From positions 1-14,845 of the forward strand of contig CAKTZP010000041.1 of NCBI GenBank assembly GCA_934636045.1: DNA of 14,845 bases, written 5' to 3'. A program made the position numbers and the translations under genes. Origin of the DNA: an uncultured Oscillospiraceae bacterium (GTDB lineage: Bacteria > Bacillota > Clostridia > Oscillospirales > Oscillospiraceae). The notes beneath the pieces are model-generated. The model saw only the letters and a list, made by a program, of their open reading frames with translations, was not told where the DNA came from and searched no databases. Shown in pieces: positions 6,359-13,256 of this stretch (within the stretch, counting starts at the first letter, position 1; each line of letters starts with the position of its first letter).

Positions 6359-7119
6359 TTTGCTTCACCACCCGTCGCAAGCAGCGTCAGCGTGTCGGCG
6401 ATCTTCTGATAGAATTGATCGTCCGTGCAGCTGCCGCGATAGAGCTGGTGAAACACCTCGCCGTCCTTGATGAACAGCACGCGCCCGGCGTGGCTCGCCG
6501 CCTTGACCGAGTGGGTGACCATCAGGATCGTCTGCCCGCGTGCATTGACCTCCGAAAACAGGCGCAGCAGCTCGTCGGTCGCACGGGAGTCGAGCGCACC
6601 GGTCGGCTCATCCGCCAAAACCAGCCGCGGGTGGGTAATCAGCGCTCTTGCTGCCGCGGCCCGCTGCTTTTGACCGCCGGAGATCTCATAGGGATACTTT
6701 TTCAGCAGGTCGGAAATGCCCAGCTCGGCGGCGACGGCGTTCAGGCGCGGCTCCATCTCGCGCCAGCTTTTCCCCGCCAGCACCAGCGGCAGGCAGATAT
6801 TGTCGCCGATGTTAAACGTATCGAGCAGGTTAAACTCCTGAAACACAAAGCCCAGCTGGTCGCGCCGGAAGGCGGAGAGCGTCTGCTCCTTCTGCGCGGC
6901 AAAATCTTTGCCGTCGAGCAGTACCGTGCCCTGCGTCGGCTTGTCCAGCGCGGCAAGAATATTCAAAAGCGTCGTCTTGCCCGAGCCGGATTCGCCCATG
7001 ATGGCAACGTATTCGCCCTCCTCCACGGTGAAATTTACGTCGTGCAGCGCCTCGACGGTGCTGCCACCGAAGCGGGTGGTATAAATTTTCTGTACGTTTC
7101 GTACCTCCAATAAGCTCAT
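6355..7119 (-). CDS. bceA: BceA-type ABC transporter ATP-binding protein
   Basis: A 254-aa cytoplasmic ATPase that powers the neighbouring permease. All ABC motifs are intact: Walker A GESGSGKT (42-49), Q-loop Q94, signature ISGGQ (146-150), Walker B LVLADE (166-171) and H-loop H203. The opening QKIYTTRFGGSTVEALHDV and the block LLNILAALDKPT are typical of the antimicrobial-peptide (BceA/VraD) subgroup, not of LolD. The chosen ATG (7119) follows a perfect AAGGAGG box with 7-base spacing; a longer in-frame extension to 7227 lies upstream of that box and is discarded. The C-terminal tail (about 225-254) extends past the core fold. First gene of the transporter unit, preceded by an operator-like palindrome. 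Confidence 0.92.
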   Translation of the reverse strand: MSLLEVRNVQKIYTTRFGGSTVEALHDVNFTVEEGEYVAIMGESGSGKTTLLNILAALDKPTQGTVLLDGKDFAAQKEQTLSAFRRDQLGFVFQEFNLLDTFNIGDNICLPLVLAGKSWREMEPRLNAVAAELGISDLLKKYPYEISGGQKQRAAAARALITHPRLVLADEPTGALDSRATDELLRLFSEVNARGQTILMVTHSVKAASHAGRVLFIKDGEVFHQLYRGSCTDDQFYQKIADTLTLLATGGEAK

Positions 7120-7146
7120 AACAGAACCTCCTTTGACTTCGGGACA

Positions 7147-7152
7147 AGCATA
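7147..7152 (-). promoter_or_regulatory. Possible extended -10 of the bceAB promoter
   Basis: Reading leftward, TGTTATGCT contains TATGCT (4 of 6 to TATAAT) with an upstream TG. It would start transcription near 7140-7145, shortly before the AAGGAGG box. No recognisable -35 lies 17 bp upstream, as expected for an activator-dependent promoter, but the match is weak. Confidence 0.3.
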
Positions 7153-7156
7153 ACAC

Positions 7157-7202
7157 ACGGGAGGAAATGCCCGCCATCGAATCGGCTTACATTTCCTCCC
7201 GT
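7157..7202. repeat. Perfect 13-bp inverted repeat in the bceA upstream region
   Basis: ACGGGAGGAAATG (7157-7169) is exactly complementary to CATTTCCTCCCGT (7190-7202) around a 20-nt loop. There is no T-run on either side, so it is not a simple terminator. It lies between the TTACA palindrome and the bceA ribosome binding site. One arm carries CCTCC, able to pair with the bceA GGAGG box. Confidence 0.7.
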
Positions 7203-7206
7203 TCGT

Positions 7207-7222
7207 CTTACATTTTTGTAAG
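7207..7222. promoter_or_regulatory. BceR/VirR-type operator palindrome upstream of bceAB
   Basis: CTTACA-TTTT-TGTAAG is a perfect 6-4-6 palindrome and an exact fit to the TnACA-N4-TGTAA pattern described for BceR/VirR-like response regulators that control BceAB-type transporters. It ends one base before the mscS stop codon and lies about 88 bp before the bceA start. A further TGTAAG half-site occurs at 7186-7191 on the minus strand. The palindrome is seen directly; regulator identity is inferred. Confidence 0.6.
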
Positions 7223-7223
7223 G

Positions 7224-8024
7224 TCAATCTTTTGCACTGTGTACGGTGACCTGCGGATAAGGGATGGTGATGCCCGCGCGGTCGAATTCGCGTTTGATCG
7301 CCTCGTTGGCGGCAAAATAGGCATCCCAGTAGTCGGTGTCCTTCACCCAGAATTTGAGGGTGTATTCCACGCTGCTGTCCCGATAAGCGCTGACGCAGAC
7401 CTCCGGCTTCGTGTCAGGCAGGAGCTTTTCCATCGGAGCAATGGAAAGCAGCGTCTGCTTGACAAGGGAGATATCGTCCGCATACGACGCCGAGGCCGTC
7501 AGATCGACGCGGCGTTTGCCCTCGGCAGTGTAGTTGCAGATGCGCGCCGAGGCGGCGTCGCTGTTGGGGATATAGATCCGTTTGCCATCGAAGGTCATGA
7601 TCGTGGTATAGCTCATGCCGATCTCCTCGACCGTGCCGCTGTCCGCACCGATCTCGATATAATCGCCGACGCGGAACGGATGGGTCGCCAGCAGAGTGAT
7701 GCTTCCGAAGAAGTTGGCCAAAGCGTTCTGCACCGCCAGCGAAATGGCCAACGACAGCACGCTCAACAGCGCCACCAAGGAGGTCACGTCCACGCCGAGG
7801 CTGCTCAGCGCAATGAGGATGACGATGGTATACAGCAGCACGCGCATGACCGTACGCAGCAGGCCGAACATGGTTCGATCGAGCTTGGAGCGGTGCAGGC
7901 CGCGGTCAAAGAGCTTCAGCAGCAGCCGCACCAGCACGATGCCGACCGCGAGAATCACGATCGCGGGCAGCAGGCGGTTGAGCGTCAGGGTCTTGAAAAA
8001 CGTTATGACATCCTTCCAGCTCAT
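7224..8024 (-). CDS. mscS: MscS-family small-conductance mechanosensitive channel
   Basis: A 266-aa channel that opens under membrane tension to release solutes on hypo-osmotic shock. Three helices are predicted (about 18-38, 56-76, 83-113). The third has the Gly/Ala-rich pore pattern (SLAISLAVQNALANFFGSI), followed by the family hallmark HPFRVGDYIEIG (115-126). The beta domain contains KRIYIPNSD (148-156), and the C-terminal domain ends with GITIPYPQ (251-258), all typical of MscS. Length is close to E. coli MscS (286 aa). The ATG overlaps the ftsH stop by 4 bp and has a GAGGAGG box at 7-base spacing, so it is translationally coupled to ftsH. No promoter of its own was seen. Confidence 0.94.
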   Translation of the reverse strand: MSWKDVITFFKTLTLNRLLPAIVILAVGIVLVRLLLKLFDRGLHRSKLDRTMFGLLRTVMRVLLYTIVILIALSSLGVDVTSLVALLSVLSLAISLAVQNALANFFGSITLLATHPFRVGDYIEIGADSGTVEEIGMSYTTIMTFDGKRIYIPNSDAASARICNYTAEGKRRVDLTASASYADDISLVKQTLLSIAPMEKLLPDTKPEVCVSAYRDSSVEYTLKFWVKDTDYWDAYFAANEAIKREFDRAGITIPYPQVTVHSAKD

Positions 8025-9952
8025 TGCGCCGCCTCCTCATCCGCAGCGGGCAGTCGCTGGCTTTCCGCATTGACGTAGGTCATCAGCTCGTCGCCGGTGA
8101 TGGTCTCCTTTTGCAGCAGGTACAGGGCAATTTCGTCGAGCAGCGCGCGGTGCTGAGCGAGCACCTGCTTGGCCTCGTCGTAGCTCTGCTGCAGCAGGCT
8201 TCGCACCTCGCTGTCGGCGTCGGCCGCGGTGCTCTGCGCGCAGTCCATGTAGGCCTGACCGTCGAGATATTCATTGCTCGTAGTGCTCAGCGCCATCAGG
8301 CCGATCTTGTCGCTCATGCCGAACTGCGTGACCATGCGACGGGCAAGATCCGTCGCGCGCTCGATGTCGTTGGAAGCGCCCGTGGTCTGGATACCGAAGA
8401 CGGTCTGCTCCGCGGCACGGCCGCCGAGCAGGGTCTGCAGCTGGATGAGCAGCTCCTCCTTGGAGTTAAGGAACTTCTCCTCCTCGGGCATCTGCATCGT
8501 ATAGCCCAGCGCGCCGGAGGTGTGCGGGACAATCGTGATCTTGGAAACGGGCTGAGAATGCTTCTTCAGCGCCGCGACCAGTGCATGGCCGACCTCATGA
8601 TAGGCGACGATGCGCTTTTCGATATCGGTCAGGACGGTACCCTTCTTTTCCGTGCCGGCAATAACGACCTCGAAGGAGGTCAGAAGATCCTGCTGGTTGA
8701 CGGTCTGGCGACCCATACGCACGGCGCGCAGCGCCGCCTCGTTGACGAGGTTTGCAAGGTCTGCGCCGACGGCGCCGGCCGTGGCCTGCGCAAGCTTTTT
8801 CAAATCGACATCGTCGGCCAGACGGATGTTGCGCGTGTGAACGACGAGGGTCTGATAGCGCCCCTCCAGATTCGGACGGTCGACCACGATGCGGCGGTCA
8901 AAGCGGCCGGCGCGCAGCAGCGCCTTGTCCAGAATTTCCGGACGGTTCGTTGCGGCAAGGATCACGACGCCCTTGGACGAGTCGAAGCCGTCGATCTCCG
9001 CAAGGAGCTGGTTGAGGGTCTGCTCGCGCTCGTCGTTACCGCCGAAGCGGCTGTCACGGCTGCGGCCGATGGCGTCGATCTCGTCGATAAAAATGATGGC
9101 AGGGGCGACCTTTGCGGCCTCCTGGAACAGATCGCGCACGCGGCTGGCGCCGACGCCCACGAACATTTCCACAAAGTCCGAGCCGGAGATGGAGAAGAAC
9201 GGCACATGCGCCTCGCCCGCAACGGCCTTGGCCAGCAGGGTCTTGCCGGTGCCGGGAGAGCCGACGAGCAGCGCGCCCTTGGGCAGCTTTGCGCCGATGG
9301 CGGTGTATTTTTTGGGGTTATGCAAAAAGTCGATGATCTCGACGAGGGATTCCTTCGCCTCGTCCTGACCGGCCACATCGCGGAAGGTCACGCCGGTCTC
9401 CTTTTCCATGTAGACCTTGGCGCGGCTCTTGCCGATGCCGCCGATGCCGCCGAAGCCACCGCCGCCGCTGCCCCCGTTGCGTCCTGCCGCAAAGCGCATG
9501 ACCAGAGAAAACAGCAAGAGCAGCCCCATCGGAAGCAGCAGCCACGTAAACAGGAGCGTGCCCGTGCTATCCTGCGTAATGTCGCCGTTGAACACCACGC
9601 CGCTGCGCTTCATCTGCGTGACCAGCGTCGTCAGCTCCACACCGGGCACGCGCTCGGTGAAGTAGGTCGTCGGGCGCGGGTCGTCCTTTTCTTTGGTGAG
9701 GTTGAATTTGATATATTCCGTGCCGATCGTGGCCTCGTGGATCTCGCCGGCCTCCAGCTTGTCGAGGAAGACGTCATATGTGACCTCCTCCTGTCCGCTG
9801 CCGAGGATCATGCGGGTGATCTGGTTCCAAAACAGCGAGACCAGCACCACCACGATGACCATCGCAATGATAGAATTGCGCCGGGCGTTATTGTTGTTGT
9901 TCTGATTGTTGCGATTTCGGTTCTGCTGATTGTTGGGATTTTGGTTGGACAT
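8021..9952 (-). CDS. ftsH: ATP-dependent zinc metalloprotease FtsH
   Basis: A 643-aa membrane AAA+ protease that extracts and degrades unassembled or damaged membrane proteins and some regulators. Two helices (about 27-50 and 131-152) flank the periplasm-side domain. A glycine-rich linker (157-174) leads to the AAA module: Walker A GSPGTGKT (230-237), pore FVGVG (264-268), Walker B IIFIDE (286-291) and the second region of homology ending GRFDRR (349-354). The protease domain has HEVGH (452-456), and D529 in TGASND is the likely third zinc ligand. The first 26 residues are Asn/Gln-rich with 14 Asn, before a basic ARR at the first helix. The ATG at 9952 follows GGAAGGGGG at about 6 bases; an in-frame extension to 10051 is rejected because it would overlap the promoter. 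All catalytic residues are intact. It forms an operon with mscS. Confidence 0.96.
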   Translation of the reverse strand: MSNQNPNNQQNRNRNNQNNNNNARRNSIIAMVIVVVLVSLFWNQITRMILGSGQEEVTYDVFLDKLEAGEIHEATIGTEYIKFNLTKEKDDPRPTTYFTERVPGVELTTLVTQMKRSGVVFNGDITQDSTGTLLFTWLLLPMGLLLLFSLVMRFAAGRNGGSGGGGFGGIGGIGKSRAKVYMEKETGVTFRDVAGQDEAKESLVEIIDFLHNPKKYTAIGAKLPKGALLVGSPGTGKTLLAKAVAGEAHVPFFSISGSDFVEMFVGVGASRVRDLFQEAAKVAPAIIFIDEIDAIGRSRDSRFGGNDEREQTLNQLLAEIDGFDSSKGVVILAATNRPEILDKALLRAGRFDRRIVVDRPNLEGRYQTLVVHTRNIRLADDVDLKKLAQATAGAVGADLANLVNEAALRAVRMGRQTVNQQDLLTSFEVVIAGTEKKGTVLTDIEKRIVAYHEVGHALVAALKKHSQPVSKITIVPHTSGALGYTMQMPEEEKFLNSKEELLIQLQTLLGGRAAEQTVFGIQTTGASNDIERATDLARRMVTQFGMSDKIGLMALSTTSNEYLDGQAYMDCAQSTAADADSEVRSLLQQSYDEAKQVLAQHRALLDEIALYLLQKETITGDELMTYVNAESQRLPAADEEAAQ

Positions 9953-10022
9953 AGCTGCCCCCTTCCTGCAAGTACCTGCGCGAAAGCATGCGCCGGGCAA
10001 AGGGTGTCCGGCATTTTTGAGA

Positions 10023-10051
10023 ATCATATCACATTTTCCCCGGTTTCGCAA
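10023..10051 (-). promoter_or_regulatory. Promoter of ftsH-mscS
   Basis: Read leftward: TTGCGA (10046-10051), a 17-bp spacer, and TATGAT (10023-10028), preceded by TG to give the extended -10 TGATATGAT. Predicted start near 10016, giving a leader of about 64 nt. No CIRCE-type or other operator was recognised. Confidence 0.6.
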
Positions 10052-10153
10052 CGAAGGACGGGGAATGTTTCATGAATTTTTTATGAATTTCGGCACAAAT
10101 CGCTGCGGCCGCACCCATTCGGCGCGGTTTTTTGACGGACGCGATATTTTGTA

Positions 10154-10182
10154 TTGTTTCCGAAAGCTTTTTTTGCTATAAT
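10154..10182 (+). promoter_or_regulatory. Promoter of rlmB and the downstream membrane protein
   Basis: TTGTTT (10154-10159), a 17-bp spacer and a perfect TATAAT (10177-10182) with an upstream TG (TGCTATAAT). Predicted start near 10189, about 34 nt before the rlmB ATG. It is divergent from the ftsH promoter, with about 100 bp between the two -35 boxes. Confidence 0.72.
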
Positions 10183-10222
10183 GAGTTGGAGTATAAAATT
10201 TTAAGCAAACAACGGAGAAGCT

Positions 10223-10993
10223 ATGAGAAAAGAAACGAAAACCGATACCGCCGCCGCACTGGACGAGGGACTGATTGAGGGACGCAACGCCGTCACCGAG
10301 GCCCTTCGCAGCGGCAGAACCATCAACAAGGTCTTTTTGGCCGACGGCGACACCGACCGCGCGCTGGGAAGGCTTGCCGCCATGGCCAAGGACGCCGGCG
10401 CAGTCGTCGTCCGCATCGACCGGCGCAAGCTCAACGACATGAGCCCCACAGGTTCCCATCAGGGCATCATCGCCTCCGTCGCCGCGCATGATTACGCGAC
10501 AGTTGATGACATTCTGGCCGAGGCCGAGGCGCGTGGGCAGGCGCCGCTGATCGTCGTGTGCGACGAGCTGTCCGACCCGCACAATCTGGGGGCGATCCTG
10601 CGCACGGCCGAGTGTGCCGGGGCACACGGGGTCATTATCCCCAAGCGCCGCAGCGTTGCGCTGACGGCTGTGGTCGCAAAGGCCTCCGCGGGCGCGATCG
10701 AATATATGAAGGTCGCGCGCGTCAGCAACATTGCCGCCGCGCTGCGCGAGCTGAAGGAGCGCGGCGTCTGGGTCTTCGGCACCGCCGCCGACGGCACGAC
10801 GAGCCTGTACGGCGCAGATCTCAAGGGGCCTGCCGCCATTGTCATCGGCAACGAGGGCGAGGGCATGAGCCGAATCGTGGCCGAAACCTGTGATTTTAAG
10901 GTCAGCATCCCGATGCGAGGACAGATTTCGTCCTTGAATGCATCGGCCGCAGCCGCAATTTTACTTTACGAGGCAGTTCGCCAGAGAGGATAG
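10223..10993 (+). CDS. rlmB: RlmB-type 23S rRNA 2'-O-ribose methyltransferase (SpoU/TrmH family)
   Basis: A 256-aa SPOUT-class enzyme using S-adenosylmethionine. RlmB methylates the ribose of G2251 in 23S rRNA. An N-terminal substrate-binding domain (about 15-90, beginning EGRNAVTEAL) precedes the knotted catalytic domain. All three SpoU motifs are visible: DPHNLGAILRTA (118-129), IVIGNEGEGM (206-215) and IPMRGQISSLNASAAAAI (229-246). The catalytic Arg (R127) and motif-2 Glu are present. GGAGAAG lies just before the ATG, and a strong promoter lies upstream. The stop is followed after 3 bases by the start of the membrane protein, so the two are co-transcribed. The exact target base is assigned by family only. 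Confidence 0.92.
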   Translation: MRKETKTDTAAALDEGLIEGRNAVTEALRSGRTINKVFLADGDTDRALGRLAAMAKDAGAVVVRIDRRKLNDMSPTGSHQGIIASVAAHDYATVDDILAEAEARGQAPLIVVCDELSDPHNLGAILRTAECAGAHGVIIPKRRSVALTAVVAKASAGAIEYMKVARVSNIAAALRELKERGVWVFGTAADGTTSLYGADLKGPAAIVIGNEGEGMSRIVAETCDFKVSIPMRGQISSLNASAAAAILLYEAVRQRG

Positions 10994-10996
10994 GCC

Positions 10997-13102
10997 ATGT
11001 CGAACGGAGAAAGCCGGGAGCAACTAAATAGCACGGTTTCCTCCGAGCCGACGGAAGCATATTCCCTGGAGGAGATTCTGCGCGAGTTCGGCGGCGCGCA
11101 GGCCGAGCCGGCGGACACGCCGCACGAGCCCACAGTGCAAGAGGCTTCGCCGGAAAGAGCCGCAGAGCCGGAAAAGCCTGCCGCAGAAGCCTCTGCGCCG
11201 GAGGAAGCGACGGACACGCCGGCGGAGAAGCCTTCAAAGCTGCCGGCGAAAAAGCCTTCAAGGCCACCGGCGGAGGGTCGTGCAGCCGCAGTCTCGGGCA
11301 GGACGATCCGTTTCCGCCCGATCGATGACACTGACAAGGCGCAGGCGGAGAAAACGCAGGCGCTTCCGTCCCTGAAATCAGCGGCGGTGAAAAAGGCTGC
11401 AAGAGCGGCTGCAAAATCGCCTGCCGCAGGGAAGTCGCCCACCCCGGCCAAGCCGCTTATCACGGCGCTGCCCAAGCAGCAGCAGCCCACGCCGCAGGAG
11501 CTTTTGACCAAGCCGCACAGCGGCATCGGCCTGTTCCGGCTGCGGCTGTATCTGCTGCTGCCGATCGCGCTTTTGACGCTGCTGCCGTCGCTGGGGGCAT
11601 ACCTTCCCTTCTCGCCGGACTTTCTTCCGGCGGAGCTGACGTCATGGTGCACGGTCGGGCTTTACACGCTGGCCATGCTGCTGGCGCTGGAGGTCAATGT
11701 GCGCGGCGTGAGCGAGCTGCTGCATTTTCACATGGGGCTTTATACGCCCGCCGTGGCCGCTGCAGTGCTCGCGCTCATTCACACTGTCCGCCAGCGAGGC
11801 GGCAGCGATCCGAGCTTCTGCGCGGTGGTAATCGTGCTGTACTTCTTCCTGATGCGCTCGATCCTGTGCGAGAAAAAAGCCATGCGCTACACGCTGCGCG
11901 CGGTGAGCTCGTTTTCCTCCCCAATGGGCGTCTACGACACGCCGCAGCTGATTAAGGACACCGCCTCACTGCGTCGGGACGTGGGCAAAACGGAGGACTT
12001 TATGGCGCATCTGCTCCTGCCGGACAGACCGCAGAAAATCTTTCGCGTCTACGGCTGGTGCATCCTGCTGCTGTCGGGCTCGGGCGCGTGGCTGATGTCT
12101 TATTTTCTGGAAAAGGATTTTGTCGTGAGCTGGCTGCTCCTGCTGCTGGGCGCGCTGCCGTTCTGCGGAGCCATGGCTTATTCCCGGCCGTTTGCGCGGC
12201 TGGCCAAGCGCCTGTTTCACTTCGGCGGTGCGCTGTGCGGCTGGTATGGCGCAAAGATTTTCGGCGGGCAGCACACCATCATCCTCCGGGACGAGGATCT
12301 GTTCCCCAAAAGCAGCATTACCTCCAACGGAATGAAGCTTTACGGCGCGTATCCCGCCAGCCGCGTGATCGCCTACGCGCTGGCGGCGCTCAACGCTGCG
12401 AACAGCCCGCTGGTCGATCTGTTCGAAACGCTGCTGCAATCGCAGCTGGGCAGCCACTGTCCCGTGGCCGATCACCGCTTTTATGACATCGGCGGCATCG
12501 GTGCGGAGATTTTTGACGACATTGTGCTCGTCGGCTCGCTGGCGTTCATGCGCAGCATGGGCGTGCACATGCCGGAGGGCGCGCGGGTGCGGCAGGCGGT
12601 GTATGTTTCCGTCAACGGCGAGCTGGCAGGCGTGTTCGCGCTGCGCTACAAACCAAACCATTCGACCAAGACAGGGCTGCGCAGCGTGCTGGCCAACCGG
12701 AATTTCTCGGTGGTGCTGGCCACGCGCGATTTTCTCATCACGCCGGAGCTGATCTCGTCGAAATATGAGCTTTCCGCCGCAGCGCTGCGCTTTCCGGACT
12801 ACCGCGAGCGGCTGCGTCTTTCGGCCAACGACCGCAGCGAGAAAAACCGGCAGGGCGCGCTGATCGCCAAGGACACCTTCGGTGCCTTCGCGACCGCCGT
12901 GGCCGCCGGACGGACGCTGCGTATCTCGGCGCTGTTTTCAACCGTTTTATGCATCTTCGGCGGTGTGCTGGGACTGATGCTCTGCGCGGCGCTGCTGATC
13001 TGGGATGCCGCTGCGGTCATTTCGCCGCAGAACATGCTGCTGTTCCAGCTGGTCTGGGCGACGGTGAACGGCTTTCTGACCTACGTGCTGCTAAAATTCT
13101 GA
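10997..13102 (+). CDS. Degenerate P1B-type ATPase-like membrane protein (predicted pseudoenzyme)
   Basis: A 701-aa protein I interpret as a P-type ATPase that has lost catalysis. Residues 1-175 are a Pro/Ala/Glu/Lys-rich disordered tail with a short helix-like motif YSLEEILREFGG (22-33). Eight helices follow in the P1B order: four (about 183-203, 216-234, 249-264, 272-290), a short actuator-like segment without TGE (291-349), two (350-370, 375-394), a cytoplasmic P/N-like region (395-640) and two more (645-668, 678-698). Landmarks align in order. LPFCGAMA (387-394) stands for CPCALGLA, GAKIFGG (418-424) for GILIKGG, and IILRDEDLFP (428-437) for VFDKTGTLT. NSPL (469-472) stands for the SEHPL of the HP motif, GGIGAEI (499-505) for the N-domain GxG, VYVSVNGELAGVFAL for the typical VAVDGELAGVIAL strand, and ATRDFL for LTGDN. 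The phosphorylated Asp is replaced by Arg, and GDGxxND is absent. The frame is intact, so it is not decay. The start follows AGAGAGGA and lies 3 bp after rlmB. Function unknown. Confidence 0.75.
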   Translation: MSNGESREQLNSTVSSEPTEAYSLEEILREFGGAQAEPADTPHEPTVQEASPERAAEPEKPAAEASAPEEATDTPAEKPSKLPAKKPSRPPAEGRAAAVSGRTIRFRPIDDTDKAQAEKTQALPSLKSAAVKKAARAAAKSPAAGKSPTPAKPLITALPKQQQPTPQELLTKPHSGIGLFRLRLYLLLPIALLTLLPSLGAYLPFSPDFLPAELTSWCTVGLYTLAMLLALEVNVRGVSELLHFHMGLYTPAVAAAVLALIHTVRQRGGSDPSFCAVVIVLYFFLMRSILCEKKAMRYTLRAVSSFSSPMGVYDTPQLIKDTASLRRDVGKTEDFMAHLLLPDRPQKIFRVYGWCILLLSGSGAWLMSYFLEKDFVVSWLLLLLGALPFCGAMAYSRPFARLAKRLFHFGGALCGWYGAKIFGGQHTIILRDEDLFPKSSITSNGMKLYGAYPASRVIAYALAALNAANSPLVDLFETLLQSQLGSHCPVADHRFYDIGGIGAEIFDDIVLVGSLAFMRSMGVHMPEGARVRQAVYVSVNGELAGVFALRYKPNHSTKTGLRSVLANRNFSVVLATRDFLITPELISSKYELSAAALRFPDYRERLRLSANDRSEKNRQGALIAKDTFGAFATAVAAGRTLRISALFSTVLCIFGGVLGLMLCAALLIWDAAAVISPQNMLLFQLVWATVNGFLTYVLLKF

Positions 13103-13152
13103 CGCAGCGGTACAGTTCTTGCACATTTTTCACGAAAAATTTGTATTAGTCA

Positions 13153-13181
13153 TTGCAATATTTGAAACCATCGTGTATAAT
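13153..13181 (+). promoter_or_regulatory. Strong SigA-type promoter of the EF-G-like gene
   Basis: TTGCAA (13153-13158), a 17-bp spacer and a perfect TATAAT (13176-13181). The AT-rich block just upstream (about 13125-13152) could act as an UP element. Predicted start near 13188, giving a leader of about 69 nt. Confidence 0.75.
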
Positions 13182-13214
13182 GAAACTAATTGTGGCAACA
13201 TCGGAATGCCGCCC

Positions 13215-13233
13215 GCAGTCCCTTCCCGACTGC
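13215..13233 (+). promoter_or_regulatory. Leader hairpin just upstream of the ribosome binding site
   Basis: GCAGTC (13215-13220) and GACTGC (13228-13233) form a perfect 6-bp stem around CCTTCCC, 7 bases before the GGAG box at 13241-13244. It may stabilise the mRNA or affect initiation; no known riboswitch or RNA family was recognised. Confidence 0.4.
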
Positions 13234-13256
13234 ACAGAAAGGAGATTTTCAACAAT

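Noticed and set aside
5081..6409. 442-codon plus-strand frame opposite the BceB-type permease
   Set aside because: Arg/Gln/His-rich shadow translation with no ribosome binding site; the minus-strand frame encodes a ten-helix permease.
7167..7260. Plus-strand ORF beginning after GGGAGGAA at the inverted repeat, and a minus-strand ATG-TAA start-stop at the same place
   Set aside because: Both arise from the palindromic arms. The GGAGG-to-ATG spacing is only 2 bases, and the plus-strand frame continues antisense through mscS.
8024..10075. Long open frame (683 codons) on the plus strand opposite ftsH
   Set aside because: It mirrors the ftsH coding strand, has no ribosome binding site or family similarity, and GC-rich codon bias easily creates open antisense frames. 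FtsH is certain.
10100..10135. GC-rich sequence followed by TTTTTT between ftsH and rlmB as a terminator
   Set aside because: No stable stem directly abuts the T-run, and both flanking genes are transcribed away from this region.
13125..13140. ATTTTT/AAAAAT hairpin after the P-type ATPase-like gene as a terminator
   Set aside because: Only 6 A-T pairs with no GC stem and no clear T-run; it fits better as AT-rich promoter-upstream sequence.
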